DNA of 16,924 nt from an uncultured Pseudomonadota bacterium (GCA_937967875.1 CALBTQ010000147.1:1-16924); one strand, 5' to 3'. Counted from the first letter of the stretch, positions 5,681 to 14,040 are shown. The notes: generated by a model not told the origin, from the sequence alone. Made by a program: numbers and translations.

Positions 5681-8641
5681 ATGAATGCGACTGCCACCCA
5701 ACTGTTGATCAACGGTTTGTTGAAGGTCATGGCCTTTCAATTCAACAACCGCCGTAAGCTGAACCGCTACCTCGCCGGAGATGACGGTTGGCTGAACTTC
5801 TCGATCGGCCTGCGCACCGAGGATGACTCCGTGCGGGCGGGCATCCGCTTTCATGACGGCCGCGTCACCGCGCTTGCGACGCTGCCCGAGCCGATCGACA
5901 CGATGATGATCTTCGCCCACGCGGGCGTGATGATCGAGATGCTGCGCGCCACGCCCAACGAAGTGCTCGTGCTGCTGATGCATAATAAAATCCGCACCCA
6001 GGGGAACTTCTCCTATTTGGGCCTGTTCAATTTCTACCTGTCGCTGATGACCGGTTCGGTCCACCGAGTGATGGAAAAGCGCCGACAGGCGCGGGAAAAA
6101 TCGCTGCGCCGCACGCTGGCCGAAGCCGACGGAAAAACGACCGGCGGCAACGGCCGCGGCCGCTCGATCGAGCGTCTGCCGGCGACCGAGCGCGATCCGG
6201 GTGTAAAGTATCTTGACGACCAATATCTATCGAATTTGAGCCTCGACGATTTTCCGCGACTGCAAAAATTCCTGCACATTCATTTTCAGCAAAAACCGGA
6301 AGTCAGCCACGAACGCCCGTTGCTGCTCACCCAATGGCATCGCGAAAACGGTTTCGAAACCGACCGCGACGGCAATCCCTGGGCGCCGGAATTGCGCCAG
6401 GCGCACGCCTTCAAACATCTGATGACCAACCGCCGGCCGATCGTGCGCACGGACGATCTGCTCGCCGGCACGACCACCGACCGCGAAATCGGCGTCGTGC
6501 TCTACCCGGACGCGCACGGCTCGCTGATCTGGGGCGAGCTGCATTCGGCCGGCGAGCGCGAACTCAATCCCTACGCCATTTCGCGCGAAACGGCGGACAT
6601 CCTGCACCACACGGTGTTTCCCTATTGGGCCAAACGCAACTTCCGCGAATGGGTGCGCGACAAGTACGGCAATCCGCTGTGCCAGCAGATGGACGAGCGC
6701 TTCGCCGTCTACTTCATCTGGAAAACGGTGGGCATCTCGCACACGATTCCCGATTACCCGACGCTGCTGGCCAAAGGCGCGTGGGGCGTCATCGCCGATT
6801 TGCGTGAGCGCAACGGGGCGCCCGGCGTGACCGGCGAGCAACGCAACGCGCGCGAGGCGATGATCGTCAGTCTCGAAGGATTGATCGCCTACGCGCACCG
6901 TCTCGCCGAGGAGGCGGACCGGCTGGCCGAGGTGCAGGTCGATCCCGTGCGGCGCAACGAGTTGCGGACGATCGCGGAAAATTGTCGGCGCGTGCCCGAA
7001 CGTCCGGCGCGCACGCTGGCCGAAGCGGTGCAGGCGGTCTGGACGACCTGGGTGGCCTTGCATCTGGAAAACACGAACACCGGCTTGTCGTTGGGTCGGC
7101 TCGACGTGTGGCTGCAACCGTACTTCGCCCGCGACATGGCCGCCTTGCATACGCCGGCTGAGCGCGCCGCGTACATCAAGCGCGCCGTCGAGCTCATCGG
7201 CTGTTTGTATATGCGCTGCACCGATCATCTGCCGCTGATTCCGGACATCGGCAATTACCTGTTCGGCGGCAGTTCGTCCGACCAGGCGATCACGTTGGGC
7301 GGCGTGACCAAAGACGGTCGCGACGCCGTGTGCGACATGACCTACGTCTTTCTCAAGGCCACCGAAATTCTGGCCATCCGCGATCCGAACGTGAACGCGC
7401 GTTTTCATCCGGACGTCAACAGCGACGCCTACCTGCGTCGGTTGTGCGAGGTCAACCTGATCACCCGCGCCACGCCGTCGCTGCACAACGACGCGGCGAT
7501 CTTCCAACCGCTCAAAGCGATGGGCTATCCGGATGAGGCGCTGCGCGACTGGTCGGCCACCGGCTGCGTCGAACCGACGATTTCCGGCCGGCACATGGGA
7601 CACACCGGCTGCGTGATGATCAACATGGTCGCCGCGCTGGAAATGGCTCTGTTCAACGGCCGCCACCCGCTGATGAACTGGAAGGTCGGTCCGGAAACGG
7701 GCGAGGACTTCGCGTCGTTCGAGGATTTCCGCGATGCGTTCTACCGGCAGTTCGGTTTTCTGATCGACGAGGCGGTGCGCTACAACAACATGCTCGGCGA
7801 GGCGCACGCGGCGATTCGTCCCACGCCGTTGCTGTCCTCGTTGCTGCAAGGTCCGGCGGAAAAGGGGCAGGATGTCGTCAACGGCGGCGCGCGCTACAAC
7901 TCCACCGGCACCGCGCTGATCGGCCTGGCCGACGTCACCGATTCGTTGATGGCCGTCAAGACGCTGGTCTTCGACGAACGGCGCGTGAACTTCGCCCAAC
8001 TGCGCCGGGCGGTGGTCGACAATTTCGCCTCCGATCCGCAACTGCATGCGCGCGTGCGGCGGCGCGTGCCCTTGTTCGGCTCGGGCAGTCCGGAAGCGCT
8101 GGCGGTCGCCAACGGCATCACCGGTTTCGCGCGCGAGCGGCTGGGCAAACTGCGCAACTTCCGCAACGGTCCCTACGCCGCCGGCTTCTGGTCGATGTCC
8201 AATCACGTCGCCTTCGGCACGCTGGCCGGCGCGCTGCCCTCGGGCCGTCTAGCCGGCGAAGCCTTCACGCCCGGGCTCACCCCGCAGCCCAACGCCTCCA
8301 ACAACCTGCTTGACAACCTGCGTGACGTGGCCGGGCTCGATCCGCTAAACATGAACAACAACATGGCCTTCAACGTGAAGGTCGCGCCGGGTGTCAACGA
8401 CACGCCCGAGCGCTTCGTCGAGCGCATGACCGCCGTCGTCAAAGCCTATTTCCAAACCGGCGGGATGCAGATGCAGATGAACATCGTCACGTCCGATACG
8501 CTGCGCGACGCGATGGCGCACCCGGAAAAATACCCGCACCTGCTGGTGCGCATCTCCGGTTACAACGCCTATTACACGACGCTCAATCGCGACATGCAGT
8601 GGGAGTTGATCAAGCGTGCCGAATACGGCCTGTCGGGCTGA
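5681..8641 (+). CDS. Glycyl radical enzyme (PFL2/dehydratase-type) with N-terminal SCP2-like domain
   Basis: 986 residues, about 150-200 longer than usual family members. ATG start with only a weak GCGGGA upstream. Residues 1 to about 130 resemble the SCP2 sterol-carrier fold: GWLNFSIGLRTEDDS, then a strand-rich part, then NEVLVLLMHNKIRTQGN and SYLGLFNFYLSLM. A basic, Gly-rich linker (131-175) follows. The glycyl-radical barrel spans about 180-850 with thiyl Cys629 and Glu631 in SATGCVEPTISG. This GCVEP motif is shared by glycerol/diol dehydratases, choline lyase and relatives and differs from the Cys-Cys of pyruvate formate-lyase. The C-terminal radical loop is RISGYNAYY with Gly960. The substrate cannot be assigned; TPSLHND (598-604) is the kind of active-site segment seen in dehydratase/lyase members. 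It needs a radical-SAM activase, which is not in this window. Lipid-like substrate delivery by SCP2 is inference. Confidence 0.93.
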   Translation: MNATATQLLINGLLKVMAFQFNNRRKLNRYLAGDDGWLNFSIGLRTEDDSVRAGIRFHDGRVTALATLPEPIDTMMIFAHAGVMIEMLRATPNEVLVLLMHNKIRTQGNFSYLGLFNFYLSLMTGSVHRVMEKRRQAREKSLRRTLAEADGKTTGGNGRGRSIERLPATERDPGVKYLDDQYLSNLSLDDFPRLQKFLHIHFQQKPEVSHERPLLLTQWHRENGFETDRDGNPWAPELRQAHAFKHLMTNRRPIVRTDDLLAGTTTDREIGVVLYPDAHGSLIWGELHSAGERELNPYAISRETADILHHTVFPYWAKRNFREWVRDKYGNPLCQQMDERFAVYFIWKTVGISHTIPDYPTLLAKGAWGVIADLRERNGAPGVTGEQRNAREAMIVSLEGLIAYAHRLAEEADRLAEVQVDPVRRNELRTIAENCRRVPERPARTLAEAVQAVWTTWVALHLENTNTGLSLGRLDVWLQPYFARDMAALHTPAERAAYIKRAVELIGCLYMRCTDHLPLIPDIGNYLFGGSSSDQAITLGGVTKDGRDAVCDMTYVFLKATEILAIRDPNVNARFHPDVNSDAYLRRLCEVNLITRATPSLHNDAAIFQPLKAMGYPDEALRDWSATGCVEPTISGRHMGHTGCVMINMVAALEMALFNGRHPLMNWKVGPETGEDFASFEDFRDAFYRQFGFLIDEAVRYNNMLGEAHAAIRPTPLLSSLLQGPAEKGQDVVNGGARYNSTGTALIGLADVTDSLMAVKTLVFDERRVNFAQLRRAVVDNFASDPQLHARVRRRVPLFGSGSPEALAVANGITGFARERLGKLRNFRNGPYAAGFWSMSNHVAFGTLAGALPSGRLAGEAFTPGLTPQPNASNNLLDNLRDVAGLDPLNMNNNMAFNVKVAPGVNDTPERFVERMTAVVKAYFQTGGMQMQMNIVTSDTLRDAMAHPEKYPHLLVRISGYNAYYTTLNRDMQWELIKRAEYGLSG

Positions 8642-8648
8642 ACAGGCC
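8627..8648. terminator. Hairpin at the convergent end of the glycyl radical enzyme and FGGY genes
   Basis: GGCCTGT (8627-8633) and ACAGGCC (8642-8648) form a perfect 7-bp stem with an 8-base loop containing the stop codon of the plus-strand gene. The next gene's stop is at 8654 on the other strand, so the hairpin could serve both directions. Neither side has a T-run, so intrinsic termination is uncertain. Confidence 0.35.
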
Positions 8649-8653
8649 CTTGG

Positions 8654-10192
8654 TCACCGGGGCAACGTCGAGGAAACCCGGTGGCAGGTTTTGAGCCCCG
8701 GCAGATAGACCTTCCGATAAATGTTCTCGTAGCGCGCGGCGTTGTCCGCCTGTGGAGTGAACGTCTCGGCCGGCGAGGCCATCGCGCGCACCGCCTCGGG
8801 CGCGTCGGCGTACACGCCGCAACCGATTGCCGCGACCATCGCCGCGCCCCGCGCCGACAACTCTTCGCTTTCCGGCCGCACGACGGGCAGGCCCAGCACG
8901 TCGCAGAGAATCTGGACGATCGTTCGCGAACGCGCACCGCCGCCGGCGACCATCAAACGTTCGATCTTCATCTTCGTTGCGCGCTCTAGAATGTGCCGCC
9001 CGCGCCGTAAATCGAAGGCGATGCCTTCGAGCAGAGCGCGGAAGAAGTGCGCGCGCGTGTGCGTTTCACGTAGGCCGATCGCGGCGCCGGTTTCTCGCGG
9101 TTGTTGCAGCGTCGGCGACCAGCGCGGCCAGACCATCAAGCCGTCGCAGCCGGCCGGCACGTGCGCCGCTTCCTCGCACAGCAGCGCTTCAGCCGGTTTG
9201 CCGGTTTGCGCGGCGGACTGCACCAGGTCGCGCGCCAGCTCATTGGCGAACCAGCGGGCCGTCCACATGCCGCGAAACAGCAGGTACTCCAAACAAAACG
9301 CGTTCGGTTCGGCCGCGCCCATGGCGATCCACTGATAATTGCGACTTTGCAGCGCCCGGGGCCAGGGTACGCAGATCGACGAGCCGGTGCCCAGGCTGAC
9401 CGCCGCTTCGCCCCGCCGGCTCGACAGCAAGCCGCCGCCCAGCGCCTCGGCCTGTTTGTCGCCGCCGCAGGCGAACAGCGGCAACCCTTGCGGCAGGCCG
9501 GTTTGCGCCGCCGCCGTCGCGGTGATCTCGCCGATCTTCTGCGCCGAGGGCACGATGTCGGGTAGCCACTCGCGGCGAAAACCCAGCAGCGTGTAAAGCA
9601 GATTCGAGTCGCTCCAGGCCAGGTGCTTCACCGCCAGGGGCCAGGTGCCGACCACGCCGCCGGGACCGACCGCGACGCGCCCGGTGAGTTGGTGGTTGAG
9701 CCACCCTTCGATCGAAGAGATTTTCCAGGTTGACGCCAGCACGTCCGGGCAGCGTTCGCGCCATTGGCGCGGCACCGACTTGGCGACCAGCCGCGGAATC
9801 AGCGCCTTTTCGCCCATGAGCTTGAGCAGCCAGCGCAGCCAGGCCGTCGGTTCGCTGTCCACGCTCGCCGTGCGCCGGTCGAGCCACGACACCGCGTCGG
9901 CCAGCGGCGCGCCGTCGGCGGCCACCGGCAGCATGGTGTTGCGTTGCGTGGTCAGCGCCGCCCCGGCGATGCGGCCCACGTCGCCGCCCCAACGATTCAG
10001 GCATTCGCGCACCGACGCAAACAGCGCCTCGCGAATGTCCAGCGGGTCCTGCTCGACCGCGCCGGGCATCGGGTACTTCATCGGCGCGTGTTGGTGTTGA
10101 CTGCTCGCTAGGATATTTCCGGCGGCGTCGAACAGCAGCGCCCGCGAACTTTGCGAGCCGCTGTCGAGCGCCAACAGCAACCGGTCTGACAT
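8654..10192 (-). CDS. FGGY-family carbohydrate kinase
   Basis: Predicted to transfer ATP phosphate to a sugar or polyol in the cytoplasm. 512 residues from the ATG at 10192; GGGAGG lies 10 bases upstream. An ATG at 10234 would add 14 residues (MVMIRCSREGGHPP) before the family's normal N-terminus. The N-terminal ATP/sugar lobe begins LLALDSGSQSSRALLFDAAG (Asp10 region). The hinge and catalytic segment is CGGDKQAEALGGG with Asp245 as the probable general base. The phosphate loop is VSLGTGSS (about 265-272) and the adenosine motif MVAGGGARSRTIVQ (from 414), followed by the conserved SARGAAMVAA. The substrate is not predictable: overall it is xylulokinase-like in layout but closer to uncharacterised FGGY members than to a xylulokinase I could name. 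It is convergent with the radical enzyme, so they are not one operon. The 92-base gap upstream has a TATGAT (10224-10229) but no clear -35. Confidence 0.9.
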   Translation of the reverse strand: MSDRLLLALDSGSQSSRALLFDAAGNILASSQHQHAPMKYPMPGAVEQDPLDIREALFASVRECLNRWGGDVGRIAGAALTTQRNTMLPVAADGAPLADAVSWLDRRTASVDSEPTAWLRWLLKLMGEKALIPRLVAKSVPRQWRERCPDVLASTWKISSIEGWLNHQLTGRVAVGPGGVVGTWPLAVKHLAWSDSNLLYTLLGFRREWLPDIVPSAQKIGEITATAAAQTGLPQGLPLFACGGDKQAEALGGGLLSSRRGEAAVSLGTGSSICVPWPRALQSRNYQWIAMGAAEPNAFCLEYLLFRGMWTARWFANELARDLVQSAAQTGKPAEALLCEEAAHVPAGCDGLMVWPRWSPTLQQPRETGAAIGLRETHTRAHFFRALLEGIAFDLRRGRHILERATKMKIERLMVAGGGARSRTIVQILCDVLGLPVVRPESEELSARGAAMVAAIGCGVYADAPEAVRAMASPAETFTPQADNAARYENIYRKVYLPGLKTCHRVSSTLPR

Positions 10193-10284
10193 CGGCGGAT
10201 GACCTCCCTCTCGTGAACACCGGATCATAACCACATTCGGCGGCGAAAGGGAATCGGTATGGCGATTACTTTTAATTTATAACT

Positions 10285-12231
10285 TTACCCGGAGCACCCG
10301 CCGCCGCCGTAGACGCCGGTTTCGTCGTCCTTCTCGCTGATCAGGCCGTCGTCGTCATCGTCGCCGGCGCCGTCATCGTCGTCGTCACCGTCGTCGTCAC
10401 CGTCGTCGTCCGCGTCGTCGTCGCCGCTGTCGTCATCGTCGTCGTCGTCATCGTCGTCGCCGTCGATGGGCACGGCCTCGACGATCACCGTGTCCGGCGG
10501 CGAGGCGAAGGCGCAATCGTAGACGATCAGCCGGAAGGTATACGTGCCCGGCTCGATGGGAATGACCAGCGGCGTCGCCGAATCGGCCGCGTGGATCGTC
10601 GGTTCGGCCGGGCCTTCGACGTAGGTCCATTCGTAGGTCAACAGCGCACCCTCGGGGTCGTAGCTTTCGCGGCCGTCCAGCGCGACCAGCAAGCCCACCG
10701 GCGTCAGGCGGTCGGGTCCGGCGTTGGCCACCGGGGCGACGTTGAGCGCGTTGGAGAGCACCAGGTAAGCCGCACCGCCGCCGTTGCGCACCGGGGCGGT
10801 CAGGTCGGCCGCGCGCGCGCCGATGGCCACGTCCTGCACGCCGCTGCCGTCGAAGTCGGCCGTCGCCAGCGCCACGCCGGTTTCGTCGCCGGTTTGCGCC
10901 GCGTCGATGATGTGCAGCGGATCGTCGCTGCCCAGGTCGATCACGTACTGTTGCGGGAAATCGTGCCGCCCGGCGATGACGTACACGTGCCCGGCGCCGG
11001 CCGCGAAGTAGCGCGGCGCGCCGATCAGCAGGTCGTCGACGCAATCGCCGGTCATGTCGCCGGCCGCCAGCGCGTAACCGAAGCGGTCGCCGATCGCCGC
11101 CCCGTGGACGGTGATGTCGGCGGTGGACAGGTCGACCGTGCCCGGCCAGTCGTAGCGGCCGTAAACGACGAACACGTCGCCCGCCGCCGATTTGCTCGGC
11201 ATGTTCGCGGCCGCCAGCGCCAGGTCGGTCACCCCGTTGCCGTCGAAGTCGCCGCAGGTCAGCGCGAAGCCCAGGTTGCTCAACTGATCGGCCCAGGTCA
11301 GGCGCACGTCGGGCGTGTCGATCGCCAGGTTGACGTTGAGCGTGCCGCTCAGTTCGCGCCCGGTGACGATGTAGGCGACGCCGTCGGCAGTTTCCTTCGC
11401 GCCCGGCAGCGGCTTGGCCAGCCCCGGCGCGCCCAGGGCCAGATCGGCGTAGCCGTCGTCGTTCAGATCGCCCAGGGCCAGGCCCAGGCCCAGCCGGCCG
11501 TTGTCCACGCCGCCGGCGATTTCCACGTCGGCTTCGGTGGTCGCCGGTCGCAGGTCGATCGACGCGGGCCACGTGCCGCCCAAAAAGCCGTAGACCTTGC
11601 CCGCCGCCGACAATCCGACGTCCTCGTAGCCCGGCGCGGCGACGAACAGATCGCTCGTGCCGTCGCCGTCGAAGTCGCCCAGCGCCAGTTGCGCGCCGAA
11701 TTGTCCGTCGGCCTTTTCGCCCCAGATCGTCACGTCCGCGTCGGCGACCGTCAGCGACGAGCTCCACGTTTCGCGTCCGTAAAACACGTACACCGCGCCC
11801 AAAACCGCTTCACCGTTCGGACCGGTCGCGCGGGCCGCGCCGACGATCATGTCGTCCGTGCCGTCGCCGTTCACGTCGCCCGCGGCCACGGCCGTCCCGG
11901 CGAACTGCCCGATGGTGCCCAGCACGCGCACGTCGGCCAGCTCGGAGTCGAGGTCGATGTCCTCGCCGACCACGCCCGAGCGCGACAGCAGCGCGTACAC
12001 GCCGCCGCGCCGGTAGGTGCCCACCAGGTTGCCCAGGCCGGGCGCGCCGACGATCAGATCGGCTGCGCCGTCGCCGTCGATATCGCCCGCGGCGAGGCTG
12101 TAGCCGAGGTTCGCCGCCTCTTCCGGTCCCAGCAGGCGCGCGTCGAAATCGACGCTCAGGTCAAGCACGTCGGCCGCGACCGGCGCGGCCAGCAACAAGA
12201 TCAGCAGCACGGCGGCCCAGGCGGTGCGCAT
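10285..12231 (-). CDS. Secreted seven-FG-GAP-repeat (beta-propeller) protein with PKD-like domain, poly-Asp stalk and GGGGCSG end
   Basis: 648 residues. ATG, with GGAGGAG upstream overlapping the preceding stop codon. Residues 1-20 are a signal peptide (MRTAWAAVLLILLLAAPVAA). Seven FG-GAP repeats begin near residues 41, 109, 177, 246, 319, 383 and 450. Each has a GDxDGDGxxDLxxGAP-like calcium loop; the sixth has Cys in the loop (GDMTGDCVDDLLIG) and the seventh reads ADFDGSGVQD. Seven repeats would close an integrin-alpha-type propeller. Residues about 498-588 are a PKD/K319-like Ig domain (ANAGPDRLTPVG, YDPEGALLTYEWTYVEGP). Residues 591-630 are nearly all Asp with Gly/Ala breaks. The chain ends YGGGGCSG with no transmembrane helix. 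Likely surface or periplasmic, Ca-binding, adhesive or scaffold-like; ligand unknown. Translationally coupled to the OmpA-domain gene upstream (1-base gap). Confidence 0.92.
   Translation of the reverse strand: MRTAWAAVLLILLLAAPVAADVLDLSVDFDARLLGPEEAANLGYSLAAGDIDGDGAADLIVGAPGLGNLVGTYRRGGVYALLSRSGVVGEDIDLDSELADVRVLGTIGQFAGTAVAAGDVNGDGTDDMIVGAARATGPNGEAVLGAVYVFYGRETWSSSLTVADADVTIWGEKADGQFGAQLALGDFDGDGTSDLFVAAPGYEDVGLSAAGKVYGFLGGTWPASIDLRPATTEADVEIAGGVDNGRLGLGLALGDLNDDGYADLALGAPGLAKPLPGAKETADGVAYIVTGRELSGTLNVNLAIDTPDVRLTWADQLSNLGFALTCGDFDGNGVTDLALAAANMPSKSAAGDVFVVYGRYDWPGTVDLSTADITVHGAAIGDRFGYALAAGDMTGDCVDDLLIGAPRYFAAGAGHVYVIAGRHDFPQQYVIDLGSDDPLHIIDAAQTGDETGVALATADFDGSGVQDVAIGARAADLTAPVRNGGGAAYLVLSNALNVAPVANAGPDRLTPVGLLVALDGRESYDPEGALLTYEWTYVEGPAEPTIHAADSATPLVIPIEPGTYTFRLIVYDCAFASPPDTVIVEAVPIDGDDDDDDDDDDSGDDDADDDGDDDGDDDDDGAGDDDDDGLISEKDDETGVYGGGGCSG
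10342..10461 (-). repeat. Asp-codon (GAC/GAT) low-complexity tract
   Basis: This stretch encodes residues 591-630 of the FG-GAP protein. It consists almost wholly of GTC/ATC triplets on the plus strand (GAC/GAT codons in the gene), broken by Gly, Ala and Ser codons. Being built of triplets, slippage would change stalk length without breaking the frame. Confidence 0.85.
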
Positions 12232-12232
12232 T

Positions 12233-13975
12233 TCACTCCTCCACGATAATGAATTCGACGCGGCGGTTGCGCTCGCGCCCTTCCTCGGTTTCGTTGGTCG
12301 CGATCGGCCGGCTTTCGCCGAAGGCCATGATCTCGATCGTCGCCTTGCTCACGCCGCGCTTGACCAGGTAGTCGCGCACCGACTCGGCCCGCGCTTGCGA
12401 CAGCTTGAGGTTGTATTCGTCGGTCCCCTCGTCGCTGCAGTGACCCTCGACGACCAGCTTCTTGGGCTTGAGTTTCTTGATCTGCGCGGCGATGTCGTCG
12501 AGCGTGTCGAAGCTCTCCGGCCGCAGCTTGGCGCTGTCCAGGTCGAAGTAGATGCGGCCCTTTTTTGCCAGGATCCGGCGCAGGCGCACCGTGGTCGTGT
12601 TCACCTTGCCCTCGACCACGTCGACGGTGGTCATCACCGCCTCGTGCCCCTCGGCCACGGCGGTGAAGGTCAGCGGCCCCGGCAGCGCCGGAATCGAAAT
12701 CTCACCGCCCGGGCTCAGCGCGGTCGTCTCGTCGTCGGCGCCCGGATGGAAGATCAGCGTGCCGGCCAGCCGCGTTTCGCTGTCGTGATCGACCACGATC
12801 ACCGTCAGGCGCGTTTCCGGTTTTTCCAGCGTGATGGTCACCGTCGCCACCTGACCGGCGGTCACGTGCACGGTCGCGGTCGCGGTTTGATAATCGGGCC
12901 GGCTCACGCGGACCGCGTAGCTGCCCGGCGACAGATCGGTCAACGCGAACAGACCGTCGGACGTCGTGCCCACGCGCAGCTCCGGACCCTCCAGCGCGAC
13001 CTCGGCCTCGAGCTTGTGGCCGCCGGTATCCTGGACGATCACCCGCAGGTCGCCCGTGCTCGGCGGCGGCAGCGCATGCTCGACCGGCCGGAAATCCAAT
13101 CCGACCAGAATGCGGAAATCCGGACTGCCCACGCCGCTGGTCAAGCCGGGCCCGCCGCCGGCGACGATCCGCATGCCGTCGCCCAGGTCGTAGCGGCCGA
13201 TTAGATCCAGCTCGACCGGGTTGCCCGCGAAACGGTCGTTGCTGTCGGATTCATAGGCCTCGCCGTGCGCCTCCAGGGTGAGATTGAGGCGGTCGGTCAC
13301 GTCGCGCCCCAGGCCCACGCCGAAGGGGAAGCCGTTGCGTACCGTCGTCTGCAGCGTGCGCGCCCCGCCGCGATAGTGCCACCCGCCGTTGAGCGCCATG
13401 CGCACCCAGGCCAGGTCGATTTCGTAGGTCGCGGTGACGCCGGCGGTCACACGGCCCTCGCCGAGCAGCCGCGTTTCGTCGCCGGTGGGGAAGGTCAAAA
13501 ACGGCATCACCGCCACGCCCATCGGCCAGACGCCTTCCTCTAAAATGCGCACCTTGCCGGTCACGCGCATGTCGCCCAGCGAGGTGCGGTTCTGGCGCGA
13601 GGTCGCCCCGGTCGCGTCGCCCAGGTCGTCGAACGACCGTCCGCGGTTGTACAGGTGCAGCGGCGCGTGCAGGCCGATGTTGACCGTCTCGTGGAACGAA
13701 AATCCGCCGGTCAGATCGGCGGTCAGCAGGCTGTCGAGGATGCCCGTGCTGCGCTCGTTGTCCGTGCGCACCTCGACCGGCGCGTTCGCATAATCGAGAT
13801 ACACGCCCAGCGCCCAATTGTATTGCGGCATCGTCTGCGCATCCTCGAAGGTCAGGTAGCGCCCCTGAAAATGCGACGGCGAAAACAGGTGCGCATTAAA
13901 TCCCTCGGCGGCCCGGACCAGCGCGGGCGCCAGCACCAAAACAAGCGCAAACAGCAACAGCCGATGGCGTTTCAC
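12233..13975 (-). CDS. Outer-membrane protein with beta-rich N-domain, two regulatory-like beta domains and C-terminal OmpA domain
   Basis: 580 residues from GTG at 13975, chosen because GGAGG (13982-13986) lies 6 bases upstream; the ATG at 14035 would add 20 residues and lies at the predicted transcription start. Residues 1-22 are a signal peptide (KRHRLLLFALVLVLAPALVRA). Residues about 24-300 alternate hydrophobic and polar residues with aromatic strand ends (for example LTLEAHGEAYESDS, PVELDLIGRYDLGDG), fitting a beta-barrel or porin-like domain. Two carboxypeptidase-regulatory/PEGA-like domains follow (about 307-383 and 388-462). Residues 472-580 are an OmpA/MotB peptidoglycan-binding domain: RIYFDLDSAKLRPES, VEGHCSDEGTDEYN (Asp515) and LSQARAESVRDYL (Arg529), which contact diaminopimelate in known members. 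Role: tethering envelope to peptidoglycan. First gene of an operon with the FG-GAP protein, which it may display or stabilise (inference). Confidence 0.93.
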   Translation of the reverse strand: MKRHRLLLFALVLVLAPALVRAAEGFNAHLFSPSHFQGRYLTFEDAQTMPQYNWALGVYLDYANAPVEVRTDNERSTGILDSLLTADLTGGFSFHETVNIGLHAPLHLYNRGRSFDDLGDATGATSRQNRTSLGDMRVTGKVRILEEGVWPMGVAVMPFLTFPTGDETRLLGEGRVTAGVTATYEIDLAWVRMALNGGWHYRGGARTLQTTVRNGFPFGVGLGRDVTDRLNLTLEAHGEAYESDSNDRFAGNPVELDLIGRYDLGDGMRIVAGGGPGLTSGVGSPDFRILVGLDFRPVEHALPPPSTGDLRVIVQDTGGHKLEAEVALEGPELRVGTTSDGLFALTDLSPGSYAVRVSRPDYQTATATVHVTAGQVATVTITLEKPETRLTVIVVDHDSETRLAGTLIFHPGADDETTALSPGGEISIPALPGPLTFTAVAEGHEAVMTTVDVVEGKVNTTTVRLRRILAKKGRIYFDLDSAKLRPESFDTLDDIAAQIKKLKPKKLVVEGHCSDEGTDEYNLKLSQARAESVRDYLVKRGVSKATIEIMAFGESRPIATNETEEGRERNRRVEFIIVEE

Positions 13976-13989
13976 CACAGTCCTCCAAC

Positions 13990-14016
13990 AAACGGCTAGA
14001 TGAAATAAAGCCGTTT
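13990..14016 (-). promoter_or_regulatory. 5'-leader hairpin abutting the ribosome binding site of the OmpA-domain gene
   Basis: On the minus strand AAACGGCT and AGCCGTTT form a perfect 8-bp stem with an 11-base loop. The stem ends 3 bases before the GGAGG at 13982-13986. If the promoter at 14041-14068 is used, the hairpin lies inside the leader, where it could affect translation or mRNA stability. No riboswitch class is recognised. Confidence 0.5.
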
Positions 14017-14040
14017 CATACACTTTCCGTAACATACGCC

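Noticed and set aside
6227..8206. 659-codon minus-strand open frame inside the glycyl radical enzyme gene
   Set aside because: Shadow of a gene whose catalytic motifs are certain; the product is Arg/His-rich with no recognisable fold.
5503..10234. Radical enzyme plus FGGY kinase as one sugar or polyol pathway operon
   Set aside because: The genes converge, with separate promoters needed, and neither substrate can be read from the sequence.
10591..12249. 552-codon plus-strand open frame opposite the FG-GAP gene
   Set aside because: Repetitive Arg/Gln/Val/Gly composition mirrors the Asp/Gly repeats on the other strand; no motif or ribosome binding site.
13976..14035. 20-residue N-terminal extension of the OmpA-domain protein
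   Set aside because: It would place the leader hairpin and ribosome binding site inside the coding region and put a second, non-signal sequence before the signal peptide.
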